Source: Litoreibacter meonggei (GTDB taxonomy: Bacteria > Pseudomonadota > Alphaproteobacteria > Rhodobacterales > Rhodobacteraceae). Taken from it: a DNA stretch of 64,000 nt. Every line of letters starts with the position of its first letter. Within the stretch, counting starts at the first letter, position 1. The stretch is taken from NCBI RefSeq assembly GCF_003663885.1, contig NZ_RCCE01000001.1, positions 372,001-436,000 of the forward strand. The letters are read 5' to 3'. The notes under the pieces are model-generated. The model had not been told where the DNA came from and did not search any database. It saw only the letters and a list, made by a program, of their open reading frames with translations. Shown here piece by piece: positions 44,636 through 54,263 of the stretch. The position numbers were made by a program, and so were the translations under genes.

Positions 44636-45700
44636 TTAATGGAGCGAAAAAAGCCGCTCTCGTTCGGAAAGCCGCGTTGCGTCTGGGCGAAGGCGAGAGG
44701 ACCCCATCATACGGCGCGCCGCACTGACCCCAAGGCACGGACGCGCGGGTGCCGCCGCCTGAATTTCTCCGTTCGCAATCAATCTTTCCAAACTGTTTCG
44801 CTGCGTTGGAAGAAGGCCATTCAGGCAAACCCGCCCCAGAAGCAGGCTCTCGGAATAAGCGCCATTGACGGTGACGATTTGGTGGCGTTCAAACGCCAAA
44901 TGCACCCAGCGCGCAACACGGCGTCCGCGCATATACCTGACACCACGCACCTGCCCGATCAACGCTTTCGCCGGTACAAGTGTTTGTCTAGGCGCAAGCG
45001 CCGCCGCCTGCGACCGATGGCCTAACAGCATTCGGTGCTGCGCCGACACAATAAGATCACGCATGGGTCGCGCTGCTCCCAAAGCGCCGGCGGGGATAAG
45101 GACCGGCAAATCAGCCTCCTCGGCCCGCCTCAAATCCACCCGTCGGTCGCACCGCCACCGGACAGGTTGCAAACCGTGATCCAGCGTCATCACCAGTTGA
45201 CCCGGCATGACATCGCACACAAGCACGGAGCCATCTGCCGTCTCGATCCGCGTGTTGGCGTCAAAGCATGGCACTGAATTTGCAGCGTAATAGGAATGCC
45301 CCATCGAATTGCTGGTGGTGACCGCTTGGGAGAAAGTGACATTATACACCGCCCCCGGCACGAGCGGCTGGCTTGGGACGTAGCCCACGTGAACACCGTC
45401 CACTTCAATCCGGTCGATGGTAATGACCGTCCCGTCTGGTGCCTGAAGCTCGGCATATGCCCTAACATAGACGTCGCCCGCCTCGATCAAATCCCCCTGA
45501 TCATTATACGCACTGCCTGTCTGGTTCCCGTCCGCACCGGATGGGCCACCATTGCTGGAGCCATCAAACTGAGAATCATCATCGCGATATTCGACAAGAT
45601 TGCGATCAGTTCGAAAGTCATAGGACGACGACAGCGTAAACGTGCCGCCGCTAAACACCAGCACGTCTGGTGCATAGGTATGAAAACTATAGTCAGCCAT
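44636..45700 (-). CDS. Hint-domain protein
   Basis: 354 residues. The C-terminal half has the Hint (hedgehog/intein) pattern starting CFDANTRIETADGSVLVCDVMPGQLVMTLD with Cys at about residue 145, and a later SAQHRMLL block. In roseobacters this domain follows secreted N-terminal modules. Here the N-terminus (about 1-140) is a Ser/Gly/Asp-rich beta-type domain without a signal peptide. Such proteins may self-cleave and are often exported by type I secretion. No splice C-terminal HN motif is visible. Function unknown. Confidence 0.8.
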   Translation of the reverse strand: MADYSFHTYAPDVLVFSGGTFTLSSSYDFRTDRNLVEYRDDDSQFDGSSNGGPSGADGNQTGSAYNDQGDLIEAGDVYVRAYAELQAPDGTVITIDRIEVDGVHVGYVPSQPLVPGAVYNVTFSQAVTTSNSMGHSYYAANSVPCFDANTRIETADGSVLVCDVMPGQLVMTLDHGLQPVRWRCDRRVDLRRAEEADLPVLIPAGALGAARPMRDLIVSAQHRMLLGHRSQAAALAPRQTLVPAKALIGQVRGVRYMRGRRVARWVHLAFERHQIVTVNGAYSESLLLGRVCLNGLLPTQRNSLERLIANGEIQAAAPARPCLGVSAARRMMGSSRLRPDATRLSERERLFSLH

Positions 45701-45796
45701 GTCCCTCGCTCCGGTGCATCCGAAGGTCTGTCTGACGGCAAAGTGTTAACTCGGGGCTACAGCGAGGGGCTGAACACCGAGAGTTTTAGCCAAACT

Positions 45797-46459
45797 TTAT
45801 GAAGACGAGACAAGACGGTCCAACACCGCATCCACATGCTCCAGCGGCAAAAGCACCAACATCAACCGTGCCGAAAACGACAGCGACACTGGCCCCGACA
45901 CTTCGTTGGATGTGCCGCCCCGCGTGGCAGGGGACATGGATATACCGTCAATCGGATACTTCAGCCCTGCGCTGCGCCCAGACACCTCCCCCATGGGATA
46001 GAGGGAAAACAGGGTGCCAACGGGCAGATCAATCTGAAAGTTCAGTGGTGCCAGAAAACACAAATCTTCCTCGCCCATGAGAATGCACTTCTGTTCGGGG
46101 TGGCGCACCAGTGCCGTGCATGCCGCCAGCTGATGATCCATCCGTCCGCCGGTGAAGCCATGCGCCAGAATGGCGGGCGTACTGACAGATCGCAGGCATT
46201 TCTCAAAATCGGTGCTGTCTTGCTCGGCTATATGATGCACGCAGGCTGGATCAAGTCCGGCCCGTGCTTTCGCGCTAAGACTGTCCATATCTCCGATCAC
46301 CGCTTCGGGCTCTAATCCATGAGTCACCGCCAACTCAGCGCCACCGTCCGCGCAAACGAGAATCGGTGCCTTGGTAAGCGATTGAATTACATGGCTAAAA
46401 TGTGTCGGACCCCCACCCAAAAGTGTCACAAATAAGGGGGTGTGTACAATTCTTGCCAT
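45797..46459 (-). CDS. Thiamine pyrophosphokinase
   Basis: 220 residues from MARIVHTPLFVTLLGGGPTH. Family signatures: ILVCADGGAELA, PEAVIGDMDSLS and DSTDFEKCLRSV, plus the GGRMDHQLA block. It converts thiamine to thiamine diphosphate, the cofactor of the thiamine-diphosphate enzyme at 14.1 kb. The frame is open 14 codons upstream, but this ATG gives the conserved start. It is divergent from the large acidic gene with only a short gap. Confidence 0.9.
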   Translation of the reverse strand: MARIVHTPLFVTLLGGGPTHFSHVIQSLTKAPILVCADGGAELAVTHGLEPEAVIGDMDSLSAKARAGLDPACVHHIAEQDSTDFEKCLRSVSTPAILAHGFTGGRMDHQLAACTALVRHPEQKCILMGEEDLCFLAPLNFQIDLPVGTLFSLYPMGEVSGRSAGLKYPIDGISMSPATRGGTSNEVSGPVSLSFSARLMLVLLPLEHVDAVLDRLVSSS

Positions 46460-46539
46460 AGTGCGTGTATTAATGGACACACTGGAAACAATCGACAACA
46501 TTTCTACGTATAATTCATCGGAAAACGGCCGATTTTGTT

Positions 46540-48870
46540 TTGGTTCGTGAATTTCCGGATGGTAGCTTTGCTCGTGGTTGGGGAGAAAGTGAGTTTACCG
46601 TGGTTGGTGATAGTAAGATTCTAACAGTCTCATATGGGACGTTTTCATGCACGCTAGAAGGGTTCGACGAGCCGTTCTCGACAATGAAAGCTATCGCGGA
46701 GTATTTCCGCGATTTGGCGGCTGATGACCGCTACTTCGGCGCGGAGCCTCCGACGCCGGATACAGAAATGCTGCACAAGATTGCAGAAAGCACGATCCAG
46801 CGCCGTGTTGCCGCCGAATTGGCAGATAACGGAGTGATCCTGCGCCAGACCGAGGCAACATCGCAGGTCGCGACAGAGACACGCGCCTTGGCAGTCGAGA
46901 TGCCGACCGCCGACCGCCGGGAAGAGCAGAGCCCGGCACCGAAGGCCGACGTCATGTCCTCCGTGTCTGATGTTCCAACATCGCCTCAGCAAACACCCGT
47001 GCGCGCCTATGTGGCGCCGACGATTGCAGCGCCAGAGCATGGCGGCGGTGACACCGTGGCCGAGAAACTGCAGCGCATCCGCGCCGTGGTCGCCCGCGAA
47101 AACACCGCCCCCGCGCCCTATAGCGAAGACCAGCACGCCGAAGAGTTTAGTACGACTGGGTTTGAAGACCTTGAAAACGACGCTCCAAGCTCACTCTTCG
47201 ACACGCCAATCGACACAGGCTTCGAGGACGACGACGATGACACGCTTGATGCGGTCATGTCCGGTCTGACCGATGCTGATTCTGACGCCGAGGGTGTTGC
47301 CGAGGAAGTGGCCAACGAGGAAGCCGCCGCCGACGAGACTGAGGTTGAGGCCGCGACAGACAACGTCGAAGCTGGGGTCGAAGTTGAAACCACGGATGAG
47401 GCTGAACCTGTGATCGAAGTCGAAACAGACAGCGAGACAGCACAAGACGCTGAGATCGAAGTTTCTGACGACGACGCAGATACCGATGAAACCACCGAGT
47501 ACAATCAGTTGGCCGACGAAGCCGGCACGGATGAAGTCGATGAAGACGTCAGCCCGTTGCGCAACAAGCCGCGCCGCCGGATCGTCGTCCAGAAAATCTC
47601 TCGCGCCGACATGGAGGCCGCTCAGGCCGCCAAAGAAGCCGAGCTTCCGCCAGAGATGGAAGCCGAACTGATGGCCGAACTGGCCGAGGTCGAAGCCGAA
47701 GTCGCAACGCTCGACAACCCTGTCACCGGGGATGTCGAAATCGAAGAAAACGACGCGCCTGTTGCAGACGCCACTGTGGAAGAAGACGAACCACAGGACG
47801 ACGACGCTGATGACATCCTCTCCCGCCTGAACAGCTCTTTTAACGCTCCGGCCTTGGATGCGGACGAAGAGACTGAGACCGCGTCCATCATGGACGAGGA
47901 CGATGGATCTGAGGACGTCCTGAAGTCCCTGATGGCCGATGTCGACGAAGCAGAACCTGAGGTTGAGGCAGAAGCCGAAGCTGACGTTGAGACCGAAGTC
48001 GAAACCGAGGTGGTTGCTGAATCTGAAACAGAAGCAGAAGCAGAAGCAGAAGCAGAAGAGGTTTCCGACGAAACCGTGGAAGCGGAAGCGGAAGCGGAAG
48101 CGGAAGCGGAAGCGGAAGCGGAAGATCACGCCGACGAAGATGCACCCAAGCGCAAGTCTTTTGCCGCCATGGCCGAAGACGATGCCATCGAACGTCTGAT
48201 GAGCACCACCAGCTCGCGTCTGGAAAACGATGAAAGCTCGGTCCGCCGCGCCTCAATCGCGCATTTGAAAGCCGCCGTGGCGGCGACAAAAGCTGATAGC
48301 AGCATCGCAGAGGCTGCCGACAAGCGCGAGGAAGACGAACTGGACCAGTATCGCGACGATCTGGCCCGCGTGGTTCGTCCTTCGCGCCCTGTCGCTTCAA
48401 GCAGCCGCTCTGACCGTCCGTCACCACTTGTGTTGGTCAGTGAGCAGCGTATCGACCATCCGGCGGACTCCGCTGACGCTATCGCAGCCTCGGCTACTGG
48501 CGTCGACATTCGCCCACGCCGCGTAACCCACGGCAATCTGGCGCTTCAGGAAGAAATGGAAGAAGAGTTCGACGACGAGAACCTTGTCGGCGAAGGAAAT
48601 CTCATCACCTTCGAAGAATACGCTGCAAATGCCGGTGCTCTGGAACTTCCCGACCTACTTGAAGCAGCCGCTGCGCATTTCGTTGAAATCGAGGGGGTCG
48701 AACACTTCACCCGCCCGATGTTGATGCGCAAGCTGACGCTGATCTCTGCCCCTGACGTGCCGTCACGTGAAGATGGCCTGCGCGCCTTCGGCACGCTGCT
48801 GCGCACCGGCAAGATCATCAAGACCGACAATGGCAAATTCACGCTCTCCAAGAGCTCGCAATTTGCCTAA
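46540..48870 (+). CDS. Large acidic Ala/Glu-rich protein of unknown function
   Basis: 776 residues if translated from the TTG at 46540 (MVREFPDGSFARGWG). About residues 1-85 form a globular, conserved-looking segment (FTVVGDSKILTVSYGTF, IAEYFRDLAADDRYFG). About 90-660 are low-complexity and very acidic, with runs of EAEAEA encoded by hexanucleotide repeats. The last about 90 residues (ITFEEYAANAGALELPDLL, HFTRPMLMRKLTLIS) look folded again. I do not know the family, but I believe similar proteins occur in Rhodobacterales. No ribosome site precedes the TTG. An ATG-started frame at 46473 would join this one if a single G near 46527 were removed (see findings), so the 5' end is doubtful. Confidence 0.78.
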   Translation: MVREFPDGSFARGWGESEFTVVGDSKILTVSYGTFSCTLEGFDEPFSTMKAIAEYFRDLAADDRYFGAEPPTPDTEMLHKIAESTIQRRVAAELADNGVILRQTEATSQVATETRALAVEMPTADRREEQSPAPKADVMSSVSDVPTSPQQTPVRAYVAPTIAAPEHGGGDTVAEKLQRIRAVVARENTAPAPYSEDQHAEEFSTTGFEDLENDAPSSLFDTPIDTGFEDDDDDTLDAVMSGLTDADSDAEGVAEEVANEEAAADETEVEAATDNVEAGVEVETTDEAEPVIEVETDSETAQDAEIEVSDDDADTDETTEYNQLADEAGTDEVDEDVSPLRNKPRRRIVVQKISRADMEAAQAAKEAELPPEMEAELMAELAEVEAEVATLDNPVTGDVEIEENDAPVADATVEEDEPQDDDADDILSRLNSSFNAPALDADEETETASIMDEDDGSEDVLKSLMADVDEAEPEVEAEAEADVETEVETEVVAESETEAEAEAEAEEVSDETVEAEAEAEAEAEAEAEDHADEDAPKRKSFAAMAEDDAIERLMSTTSSRLENDESSVRRASIAHLKAAVAATKADSSIAEAADKREEDELDQYRDDLARVVRPSRPVASSSRSDRPSPLVLVSEQRIDHPADSADAIAASATGVDIRPRRVTHGNLALQEEMEEEFDDENLVGEGNLITFEEYAANAGALELPDLLEAAAAHFVEIEGVEHFTRPMLMRKLTLISAPDVPSREDGLRAFGTLLRTGKIIKTDNGKFTLSKSSQFA
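48031..48120 (+). repeat. In-frame hexanucleotide repeats in the acidic gene
   Basis: GAAGCA occurs four times in tandem at 48031-48054 and GAAGCG seven times at 48079-48120, both in frame and encoding Glu-Ala. Slippage there would change protein length without a frameshift. Confidence 0.9.
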
Positions 48871-48917
48871 TGAGGCCCGCTGGCCGGGTCTGCCCCGGCT
48901 GGGCACCAACCACGGGA

Positions 48918-48943
48918 CGGGGAGCGCAGCAATGCGCTCCCCG
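48918..48943 (+). terminator. Terminator of the acidic protein gene
   Basis: CGGGGAGCGCA and TGCGCTCCCCG form a perfect 11-pair stem with loop GCAA and a short TTT tail, 47 bases after the stop codon. Strong stem, weak T tract. Confidence 0.75.
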
Positions 48944-49097
48944 TTTCGCGTTGAACAGGTTCGCTGCGCGTTAGAATATCGGGGAACACGAACTTAACGA
49001 CACCACATAAAATATCCAACCAGTGGTTATCCAATGTCTGCGCTTCGCAAGAATGGCTGCTCTGGACGTAGGGCGGCTTTGATGTGATCTTGTGAGC

Positions 49098-49541
49098 ATG
49101 AAAGAAGAGAAGAATTTGATCACTGGCGGGTGCCAATGTGGCGCGGTGCGATACCAAGTTGTATCTCTCGGGCGTTCGTCTGTGTGCCACTGCCGCATGT
49201 GTCAGCGCGCTTTTGGCGCATTTTATGCGCCGCTTGTCATAGCTAACGGCCTAGAATGGACGACCGGCAAACGTCGCCTGTTTGCGAGTTCAAACGTCAG
49301 CCAACGTGGTTTCTGTGGCGATTGCGGAACCCCGCTGAGCCTTGAGAACTTCGACGATGATCTGCTTGAGATTGCAACTGGTACGCTAGACGATCCTGAA
49401 ATTGCCCCTCCAACGCTTCAAATCAACCATCGCTTCCGATGCAGCTTTGTCGATGGCATTGGCGAGCTACCCGAACCGGACCATGATACCGTTGCTGACA
49501 ACGAAGCGTGGAATGCAAAGGTGGTTTCACATCAAAGCTAG
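49098..49541 (+). CDS. GFA-family protein (glutathione-dependent formaldehyde-activating enzyme-like)
   Basis: 147 residues from the ATG at 49098; a GTG two codons earlier is also possible. It shows the CENP-V/GFA fold: the zinc cysteines GGCQCGAVRY, CHCRMCQRAFGAF and GFCGDCGTPLSL. The family was named for glutathione-dependent formaldehyde activation, but most members have no tested activity. It is a lone gene. Its base composition is slightly more AT-rich than neighbours. Downstream there are about 100 bases without a gene before DUF2842. Confidence 0.86.
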   Translation: MKEEKNLITGGCQCGAVRYQVVSLGRSSVCHCRMCQRAFGAFYAPLVIANGLEWTTGKRRLFASSNVSQRGFCGDCGTPLSLENFDDDLLEIATGTLDDPEIAPPTLQINHRFRCSFVDGIGELPEPDHDTVADNEAWNAKVVSHQS

Positions 49542-49639
49542 CCACCATTGTGCGGGCAGCACGAACGGCAACATTCTTGCGCTTGGCTGTCCTTGTGTGG
49601 AACTTGGCCTTTAACCAAAGATGTCCCCTACTCCGCGGC

Positions 49640-49864
49640 CTACCGGTCTTCCGCATCAGGATCGGCTTGGCCAATTCCCTTGAAGATGAACTTGAACGGC
49701 AGCGCCCAGACGATGCCGAGCACCACGTAGATAAGTATCTCCACCAGAACGTTAGGCCGCTCGAGCGTACCGACCAACCACCACGCCACCGCGATATACA
49801 GCGGCAAGCCGATCACCAAGATCACCAGCGCCCAACGGCGACGTGCTTTGTAGCTTAGGGCCAC
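49640..49864 (-). CDS. DUF2842-family small membrane protein
   Basis: 74 residues with two membrane helices (about 10-30 and 42-60), preceded by a basic start (SYKARRRW). I recognise it as DUF2842, common in Rhodobacterales. It follows purA by 12 bases on the same strand. Function unknown. Confidence 0.83.
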   Translation of the reverse strand: MALSYKARRRWALVILVIGLPLYIAVAWWLVGTLERPNVLVEILIYVVLGIVWALPFKFIFKGIGQADPDAEDR

Positions 49865-49876
49865 GCGAGAACCTCC

Positions 49877-51172
49877 TTAGTCCGAGAACGGGTCAGTCAC
49901 GAGGATCGTGTCTTCCCGCTCGGGCGAAGTAGAGAGTAGTGCGACAGGGCAGTCGATCAACTCCTCCACGCGGCGCACGTATTTGATTGCCTCTGCGGGC
50001 AGATCGGCCCAAGAGCGCGCGCCTTCGGTGGATTGTGACCAGCCGGGCATGGTCTCGTAAATAGGCGTGCAGCGCGCTTGCTGGCTGGAGGCCGTGGGCA
50101 GATAGTCGATGCGCTCGCCGTCCAGCTCGTAGCCGACGCAGATTTTCAACTCCTCGAACCCGTCCAGCACGTCCAACTTGGTAAACGCGATGCCGGACAC
50201 ACCGGAAGTGGCACAGGTCTGACGCACCAGAACCGCGTCGAACCAGCCGCAGCGGCGCTGGCGTCCGGTGACGGTGCCAAACTCATGGCCCCGCTCGCCC
50301 AGACGTTGGCCGTCTGCGTCGTTCAACTCGCACGGGAACGGGCCTTCGCCGACGCGGGTGGTGTAGGCCTTGACGATGCCCAGCACAAAATCAATCGCCC
50401 CCGGCCCCATGCCGGAGCCGGTCGCCGCCTGCCCTGCGATCACGTTGGAGGAAGTCACAAAAGGGTAAGTCCCGAAGTCGATATCCAGCAACGCGCCTTG
50501 CGCGCCCTCGAACAGGATGCGCTTGCCTGCTTTACGTTTCTCGGCCAGCACCTTCCAGACGGGGGCCGCGAATTGCAGCACCGATGGCGCGATAGCTTCG
50601 AGCGAGGCCAGCAAGGCGTCGCGGTCCACAGGCTCCAGCCCCATGCCACGACGCAGGGCGTCGTGATGCACCAAAAGACGGTCGACGCGGGTTTCCAGTG
50701 TTTCGCGGTCGGCCAGATCGGCGACGCGGATGGCACGGCGGCCGACCTTGTCTTCATAGGCGGGACCGATGCCGCGACCGGTGGTGCCGATCTTGGTGCC
50801 GGGATTCGCGGCCTCTTCGCGGGCGCGGTCCAGCTCGCCATGCACGGGCAGGATCAGCGGGGTGTTTTCCGCGATCATCAGGTTGTCGCGGTTGATCTCG
50901 ACGCCTTGACCTTGCAGCAGGGCGATCTCTTTTTCCAGATGCCAAGGGTCCAGCACGACGCCGTTGCCGATGACCGACAGCTTGCCGCCGCGCACGATGC
51001 CGGATGGCAGCAGCGACAGCTTGTAAACCTTGCCGTCGATGACCAGCGTGTGGCCTGCGTTATGACCACCCTGGAAGCGCGCGATGACGTCTGCACGCTC
51101 CGACAGCCAGTCTACGATCTTGCCTTTGCCTTCGTCGCCCCATTGCGCGCCGACAACTACCACATTGGCCAT
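49877..51172 (-). CDS. purA: Adenylosuccinate synthetase
   Basis: 431 residues from [21 protein letters not shown], the exact PurA start; the open frame upstream is not needed. GTP and IMP motifs: [29 protein letters not shown] and [23 protein letters not shown]. It converts IMP and aspartate to adenylosuccinate in AMP synthesis. It is followed by DUF2842 and divergent from secG. Confidence 0.97.
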   Translation of the reverse strand: MANVVVVGAQWGDEGKGKIVDWLSERADVIARFQGGHNAGHTLVIDGKVYKLSLLPSGIVRGGKLSVIGNGVVLDPWHLEKEIALLQGQGVEINRDNLMIAENTPLILPVHGELDRAREEAANPGTKIGTTGRGIGPAYEDKVGRRAIRVADLADRETLETRVDRLLVHHDALRRGMGLEPVDRDALLASLEAIAPSVLQFAAPVWKVLAEKRKAGKRILFEGAQGALLDIDFGTYPFVTSSNVIAGQAATGSGMGPGAIDFVLGIVKAYTTRVGEGPFPCELNDADGQRLGERGHEFGTVTGRQRRCGWFDAVLVRQTCATSGVSGIAFTKLDVLDGFEELKICVGYELDGERIDYLPTASSQQARCTPIYETMPGWSQSTEGARSWADLPAEAIKYVRRVEELIDCPVALLSTSPEREDTILVTDPFSD

Positions 51173-51313
51173 GCTGAATTCCTTGTATCGGAGATTAAAC
51201 CCGCGCCCGTATACAAGCGCCGCCGCATGGGGGAAAGCCTCAATTGGCGGGTTGCGCCACGACGCCGCCCCTACTACATACCACCAAACAATTGCGTCAT
51301 AGGCCCCTGCCCC

Positions 51314-51685
51314 ATGGAAAACATCGTTCTCACAGTCCACCTGATCATCACCTTGTGCCTGATCGTGATCGTGCTGATCCAACGCTCAGAGGGCGGTGGC
51401 CTTGGTATGGGCGGTGGTGGTGGCGGCGGTGGCGGCGCTATGTCAGGTCGCCCAGCGATTTCTGCGCTCGGCAAGCTCACATGGGTCTTTGGCATCGCGT
51501 TCTTGATCACGTCGATCAGTCTGACGGTATTTGCTGCGCGCAATTCAAGCGGCGGCTCGGTGCTGGATACAACAGCGATCACGGCCCCCGCGCCGACCGA
51601 GGCACCTGCAGGTGACGCGCTATTGCCACCGACCCTGCCCGCGACAGGTGACGCACCATTGGCGCCACCACGCGTCGACGAGTAA
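51314..51685 (+). CDS. secG: Preprotein translocase subunit SecG
   Basis: 123 residues from [21 protein letters not shown]. Two membrane helices (about 3-22 and 55-73) flank the typical Gly-rich cytoplasmic loop ([16 protein letters not shown]). The C-terminal tail is long and Pro/Ala-rich ([14 protein letters not shown]), common in alphaproteobacterial SecG. It is part of SecYEG. It is followed by a hairpin and pyrG. Confidence 0.93.
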   Translation: MENIVLTVHLIITLCLIVIVLIQRSEGGGLGMGGGGGGGGGAMSGRPAISALGKLTWVFGIAFLITSISLTVFAARNSSGGSVLDTTAITAPAPTEAPAGDALLPPTLPATGDAPLAPPRVDE

Positions 51686-51713
51686 AACCGTCGATCAAAC
51701 CAAATTACTACTA

Positions 51714-51747
51714 ATTATGGGCGGTTAGGAAAAACCGCCCACATAAT
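51714..51747 (+). terminator. Hairpin between secG and pyrG
   Basis: ATTATGGGCGGTT pairs with AACCGCCC-A-CATAAT (one bulged base), loop AGGAAA. It is a long stem flanked by A/T-rich arms, which could terminate secG transcripts although no T run follows on the plus strand. Confidence 0.6.
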
Positions 51748-51865
51748 GTTGCGGCGCGCGGTTGCGGGAGTGCTGCGAATCCTCTATGTCGTAAATCCCG
51801 TGAGTAAGGTCATTTCGATGCCCTGAAACACCAATAAATGCAGGTAACACGGGGCACATCCAGCC

Positions 51866-53509
51866 ATGGCAAGATACGTATTCATCACCGGCGGGGTGGT
51901 TTCTTCTTTAGGTAAAGGATTGGCCTCGGCGGCTTTGGGCGCTTTGCTGCAAGCGCGTGGCTATTCTGTTCGCTTGCGTAAGCTGGACCCTTACCTGAAC
52001 GTCGACCCCGGCACGATGAGCCCGTTTGAGCATGGCGAAGTGTTCGTCACCGATGATGGCGCCGAGACCGATCTGGACCTTGGCCACTACGAGCGGTTTA
52101 CGGGCGTGGCGGCGCGCAATACTGATTCCATCTCTTCAGGTCGCGTTTATTCCACTGTTCTGGAAAAAGAACGTCGCGGGGACTATCTTGGAAAAACCAT
52201 CCAAGTGATCCCTCACGTCACCAACGAGATCAAAGACTTCCTTGATATCGGCGATGACGAAGTTGACTTCATGCTCTGCGAGATCGGCGGCACAGTCGGC
52301 GACATCGAAGGCCTGCCGTTCTTCGAGGCCATCCGCCAATTCGCACATGAACGCCCCCGTGGCGAGTGCCTGTTCATGCACCTGACGCTGCTGCCCTATC
52401 TGGCGGCCTCGGGCGAGTTGAAGACCAAGCCAACGCAACACTCGGTCAAAGAACTGCAATCTATCGGCATCGCGCCGGATATTCTGGTCTGCCGTTCCGA
52501 GCATCCGATCCCCGAAAAAGAGCGTGAAAAGCTTGCCCTGTTTTGCAACGTGCGCCCAGACAGTGTGATTGCCGCCTACGATCTGCCGTCAATCTACGAC
52601 GCGCCGCTGGCCTACCACAAAGAAGGTATGGACACTGCCGTTCTGAATGCGTTCGGCATTTCGCCCGCCCCAAAACCCAAGATGGAAGTGTGGGAAGATG
52701 TGTCCGACCGCGTACACAACTATGAAGGCGAGGTTCGCATTGCCATCGTCGGCAAGTATATCCAGCTGGAAGACGCATATAAATCCATCAAGGAAGCCCT
52801 GATGCATGGCGGCATGGCCAACCGCGTCAAGGTCCGTGTGGACTGGGTTGACGCCGAGGTGTTCGACCGTGAGGACGCTGCACCCCATCTGGAAGGCTAC
52901 CACGCCATTCTGGTCCCCGGCGGCTTCGGCGAGCGCGGCACTGAGGGCAAGATCAAGGCGGCGCAATTCGCCCGCGAAAAGAAAATTCCATACCTGGGCA
53001 TCTGTCTGGGCATGCAAATGGCTGTTGTCGAAGCTGCGCGCAATCTGGCTGGCTTGACGGATGCCGGCTCGGAAGAATTCGACCATGAAGCGGGTAAGAA
53101 ACGTTTCACACCAGTGGTTTATCACCTGAAGGAATGGGTGCAGGGCAATCACAAGGTCAAACGCAAGGAAACCGACGACAAGGGTGGTACTATGCGTTTG
53201 GGCGCATATAACGCAACGCTCACCGCAGGGTCGAAAGTGGCGGAGGTCTATGGCACAACGGCCATTGAGGAACGTCACCGCCACCGCTACGAGGTGGACA
53301 TCAAATACAAAGAAGAGCTTGAAAAGAACGGTTTGGTTTTCTCTGGCATGTCGCCAGACGGCAAGCTGCCCGAGATCGTCGAGGTCAAAGATCACCCTTG
53401 GTTTATCGGCGTGCAGTTCCACCCTGAGTTGAAATCCAAACCCTTCGCCCCTCACCCGCTGTTCCGCGACTTCGTGCGGGCTGCCAAGGACAATTCGAGG
53501 TTGGTATAG
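51866..53509 (+). CDS. pyrG: CTP synthase
   Basis: 547 residues. The synthetase half starts [21 protein letters not shown]. The glutaminase half has the nucleophile Cys in [13 protein letters not shown], the substrate motif [12 protein letters not shown] and the catalytic His/Glu in FHPELKSKP. It converts UTP to CTP using glutamine. The start codon is preceded by a weak site. Three bases after its stop the first TerB-like gene begins, suggesting one transcript for pyrG and the TerB block. Confidence 0.97.
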   Translation: MARYVFITGGVVSSLGKGLASAALGALLQARGYSVRLRKLDPYLNVDPGTMSPFEHGEVFVTDDGAETDLDLGHYERFTGVAARNTDSISSGRVYSTVLEKERRGDYLGKTIQVIPHVTNEIKDFLDIGDDEVDFMLCEIGGTVGDIEGLPFFEAIRQFAHERPRGECLFMHLTLLPYLAASGELKTKPTQHSVKELQSIGIAPDILVCRSEHPIPEKEREKLALFCNVRPDSVIAAYDLPSIYDAPLAYHKEGMDTAVLNAFGISPAPKPKMEVWEDVSDRVHNYEGEVRIAIVGKYIQLEDAYKSIKEALMHGGMANRVKVRVDWVDAEVFDREDAAPHLEGYHAILVPGGFGERGTEGKIKAAQFAREKKIPYLGICLGMQMAVVEAARNLAGLTDAGSEEFDHEAGKKRFTPVVYHLKEWVQGNHKVKRKETDDKGGTMRLGAYNATLTAGSKVAEVYGTTAIEERHRHRYEVDIKYKEELEKNGLVFSGMSPDGKLPEIVEVKDHPWFIGVQFHPELKSKPFAPHPLFRDFVRAAKDNSRLV

Positions 53510-53512
53510 CTC

Positions 53513-53911
53513 ATGTTTGAGAAATGGTTCAAACGCGCCACCCCCGAGGCCCTGCCTCTGCCCGTTGCCACTGCGGAGCTATCGCTGGGCGCGTTGCTGG
53601 TGCGCATGGCCAAGGCTGACAACAATTACCACGTGACGGAAATCGGCGTCGTAGACCGCGTTCTAGCTGCGCAGTTCGACCTGTCCCCCGTGGACTCGGC
53701 CAAAATGCGCGCGGATTGCGAGCGCTTGGAAAAAGCGGCCCCTGACACCGCCCAGTTCGTGGAACTTATCAACGCCAATATCCCTGCCCCGCAACGCCGC
53801 GCGCTACTCAAAGCGCTGGCCGATGTGGCACTTGCGGACGGAGTCGATCACCCCGAGGAGGAAGCGCTGATCAAGGTTCTCGCTGTAGGCCTTGACGCGC
53901 AATTTAAGTAA
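53513..53911 (+). CDS. TerB-like protein, first paralogue
   Basis: 132 residues, all alpha. The TerB signature is visible in LSLGALLVRMAKADNNYHVTE (about 25-45) and ALADVALADGVDHPEEEALIKVLA (about 103-126), two acidic helix-loop segments that bind metal in some relatives. TerB-type proteins occur in stress and phage-defence contexts, but simple stand-alone ones have no known role. It starts 3 bases after pyrG and is 19 bases before the DUF1330 gene. The second paralogue at 54.3 kb shares both segments. Confidence 0.85.
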   Translation: MFEKWFKRATPEALPLPVATAELSLGALLVRMAKADNNYHVTEIGVVDRVLAAQFDLSPVDSAKMRADCERLEKAAPDTAQFVELINANIPAPQRRALLKALADVALADGVDHPEEEALIKVLAVGLDAQFK

Positions 53912-53930
53912 GCACACGTAAGGACGCCCT

Positions 53931-54224
53931 ATGCCCAAAGCCTATTGGATCGCCCACGCTGAAATCTCGGACCCGCAGGTCTACGAGCAATACAAAGCCG
54001 CCAACGCCGCCCCGTTCAAAGAATTTGGCGCTCGGTTTGTGGTGCGCGGCGGCACGCAGGACGTTCGCGAAGGCGAAGCCAAGTCCCGTACCGTCGTGAT
54101 CGAGTTTCCATCGCTGGAAGCTGCACACGCCTGCTATGACAGCCCTGCCTACCAAGCGGCCCTTGCGATCCGAAATCCGATCTCCAGCGCTGATCTCGTG
54201 ATCGTCGAAGGATATGACGGCTAG
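53931..54224 (+). CDS. DUF1330-family protein
   Basis: 97 residues with the short ferredoxin-like EthD/DUF1330 pattern: AYWIAHAEISDPQVYEQYKAAN, FVVRGGTQDVREGEAK and FPSLEAAHACYDSPAYQ. The family has no settled function. It is flanked by two TerB-like genes in the same direction, so it is probably part of one transcript. Good ribosome site (AAGGAC) before the ATG. Confidence 0.88.
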   Translation: MPKAYWIAHAEISDPQVYEQYKAANAAPFKEFGARFVVRGGTQDVREGEAKSRTVVIEFPSLEAAHACYDSPAYQAALAIRNPISSADLVIVEGYDG

Positions 54225-54263
54225 CTGGTTGACACTGTCCCCTCCGGCCTATCCTTTATCTCT

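Noticed and set aside
48031-48120. Possible CRISPR-like repeat
   Set aside because: Units are six bases, without spacers and inside a coding frame.
47191-48129. Minus-strand frame rich in Phe/Arg over the acidic protein
   Set aside because: A reverse reading of the Glu/Ala repeat; not a protein gene.
50078-51313. Plus-strand frame leading into secG
   Set aside because: It covers purA in antisense and lacks domains; only the last 123 codons from the ATG at 51314 are SecG.
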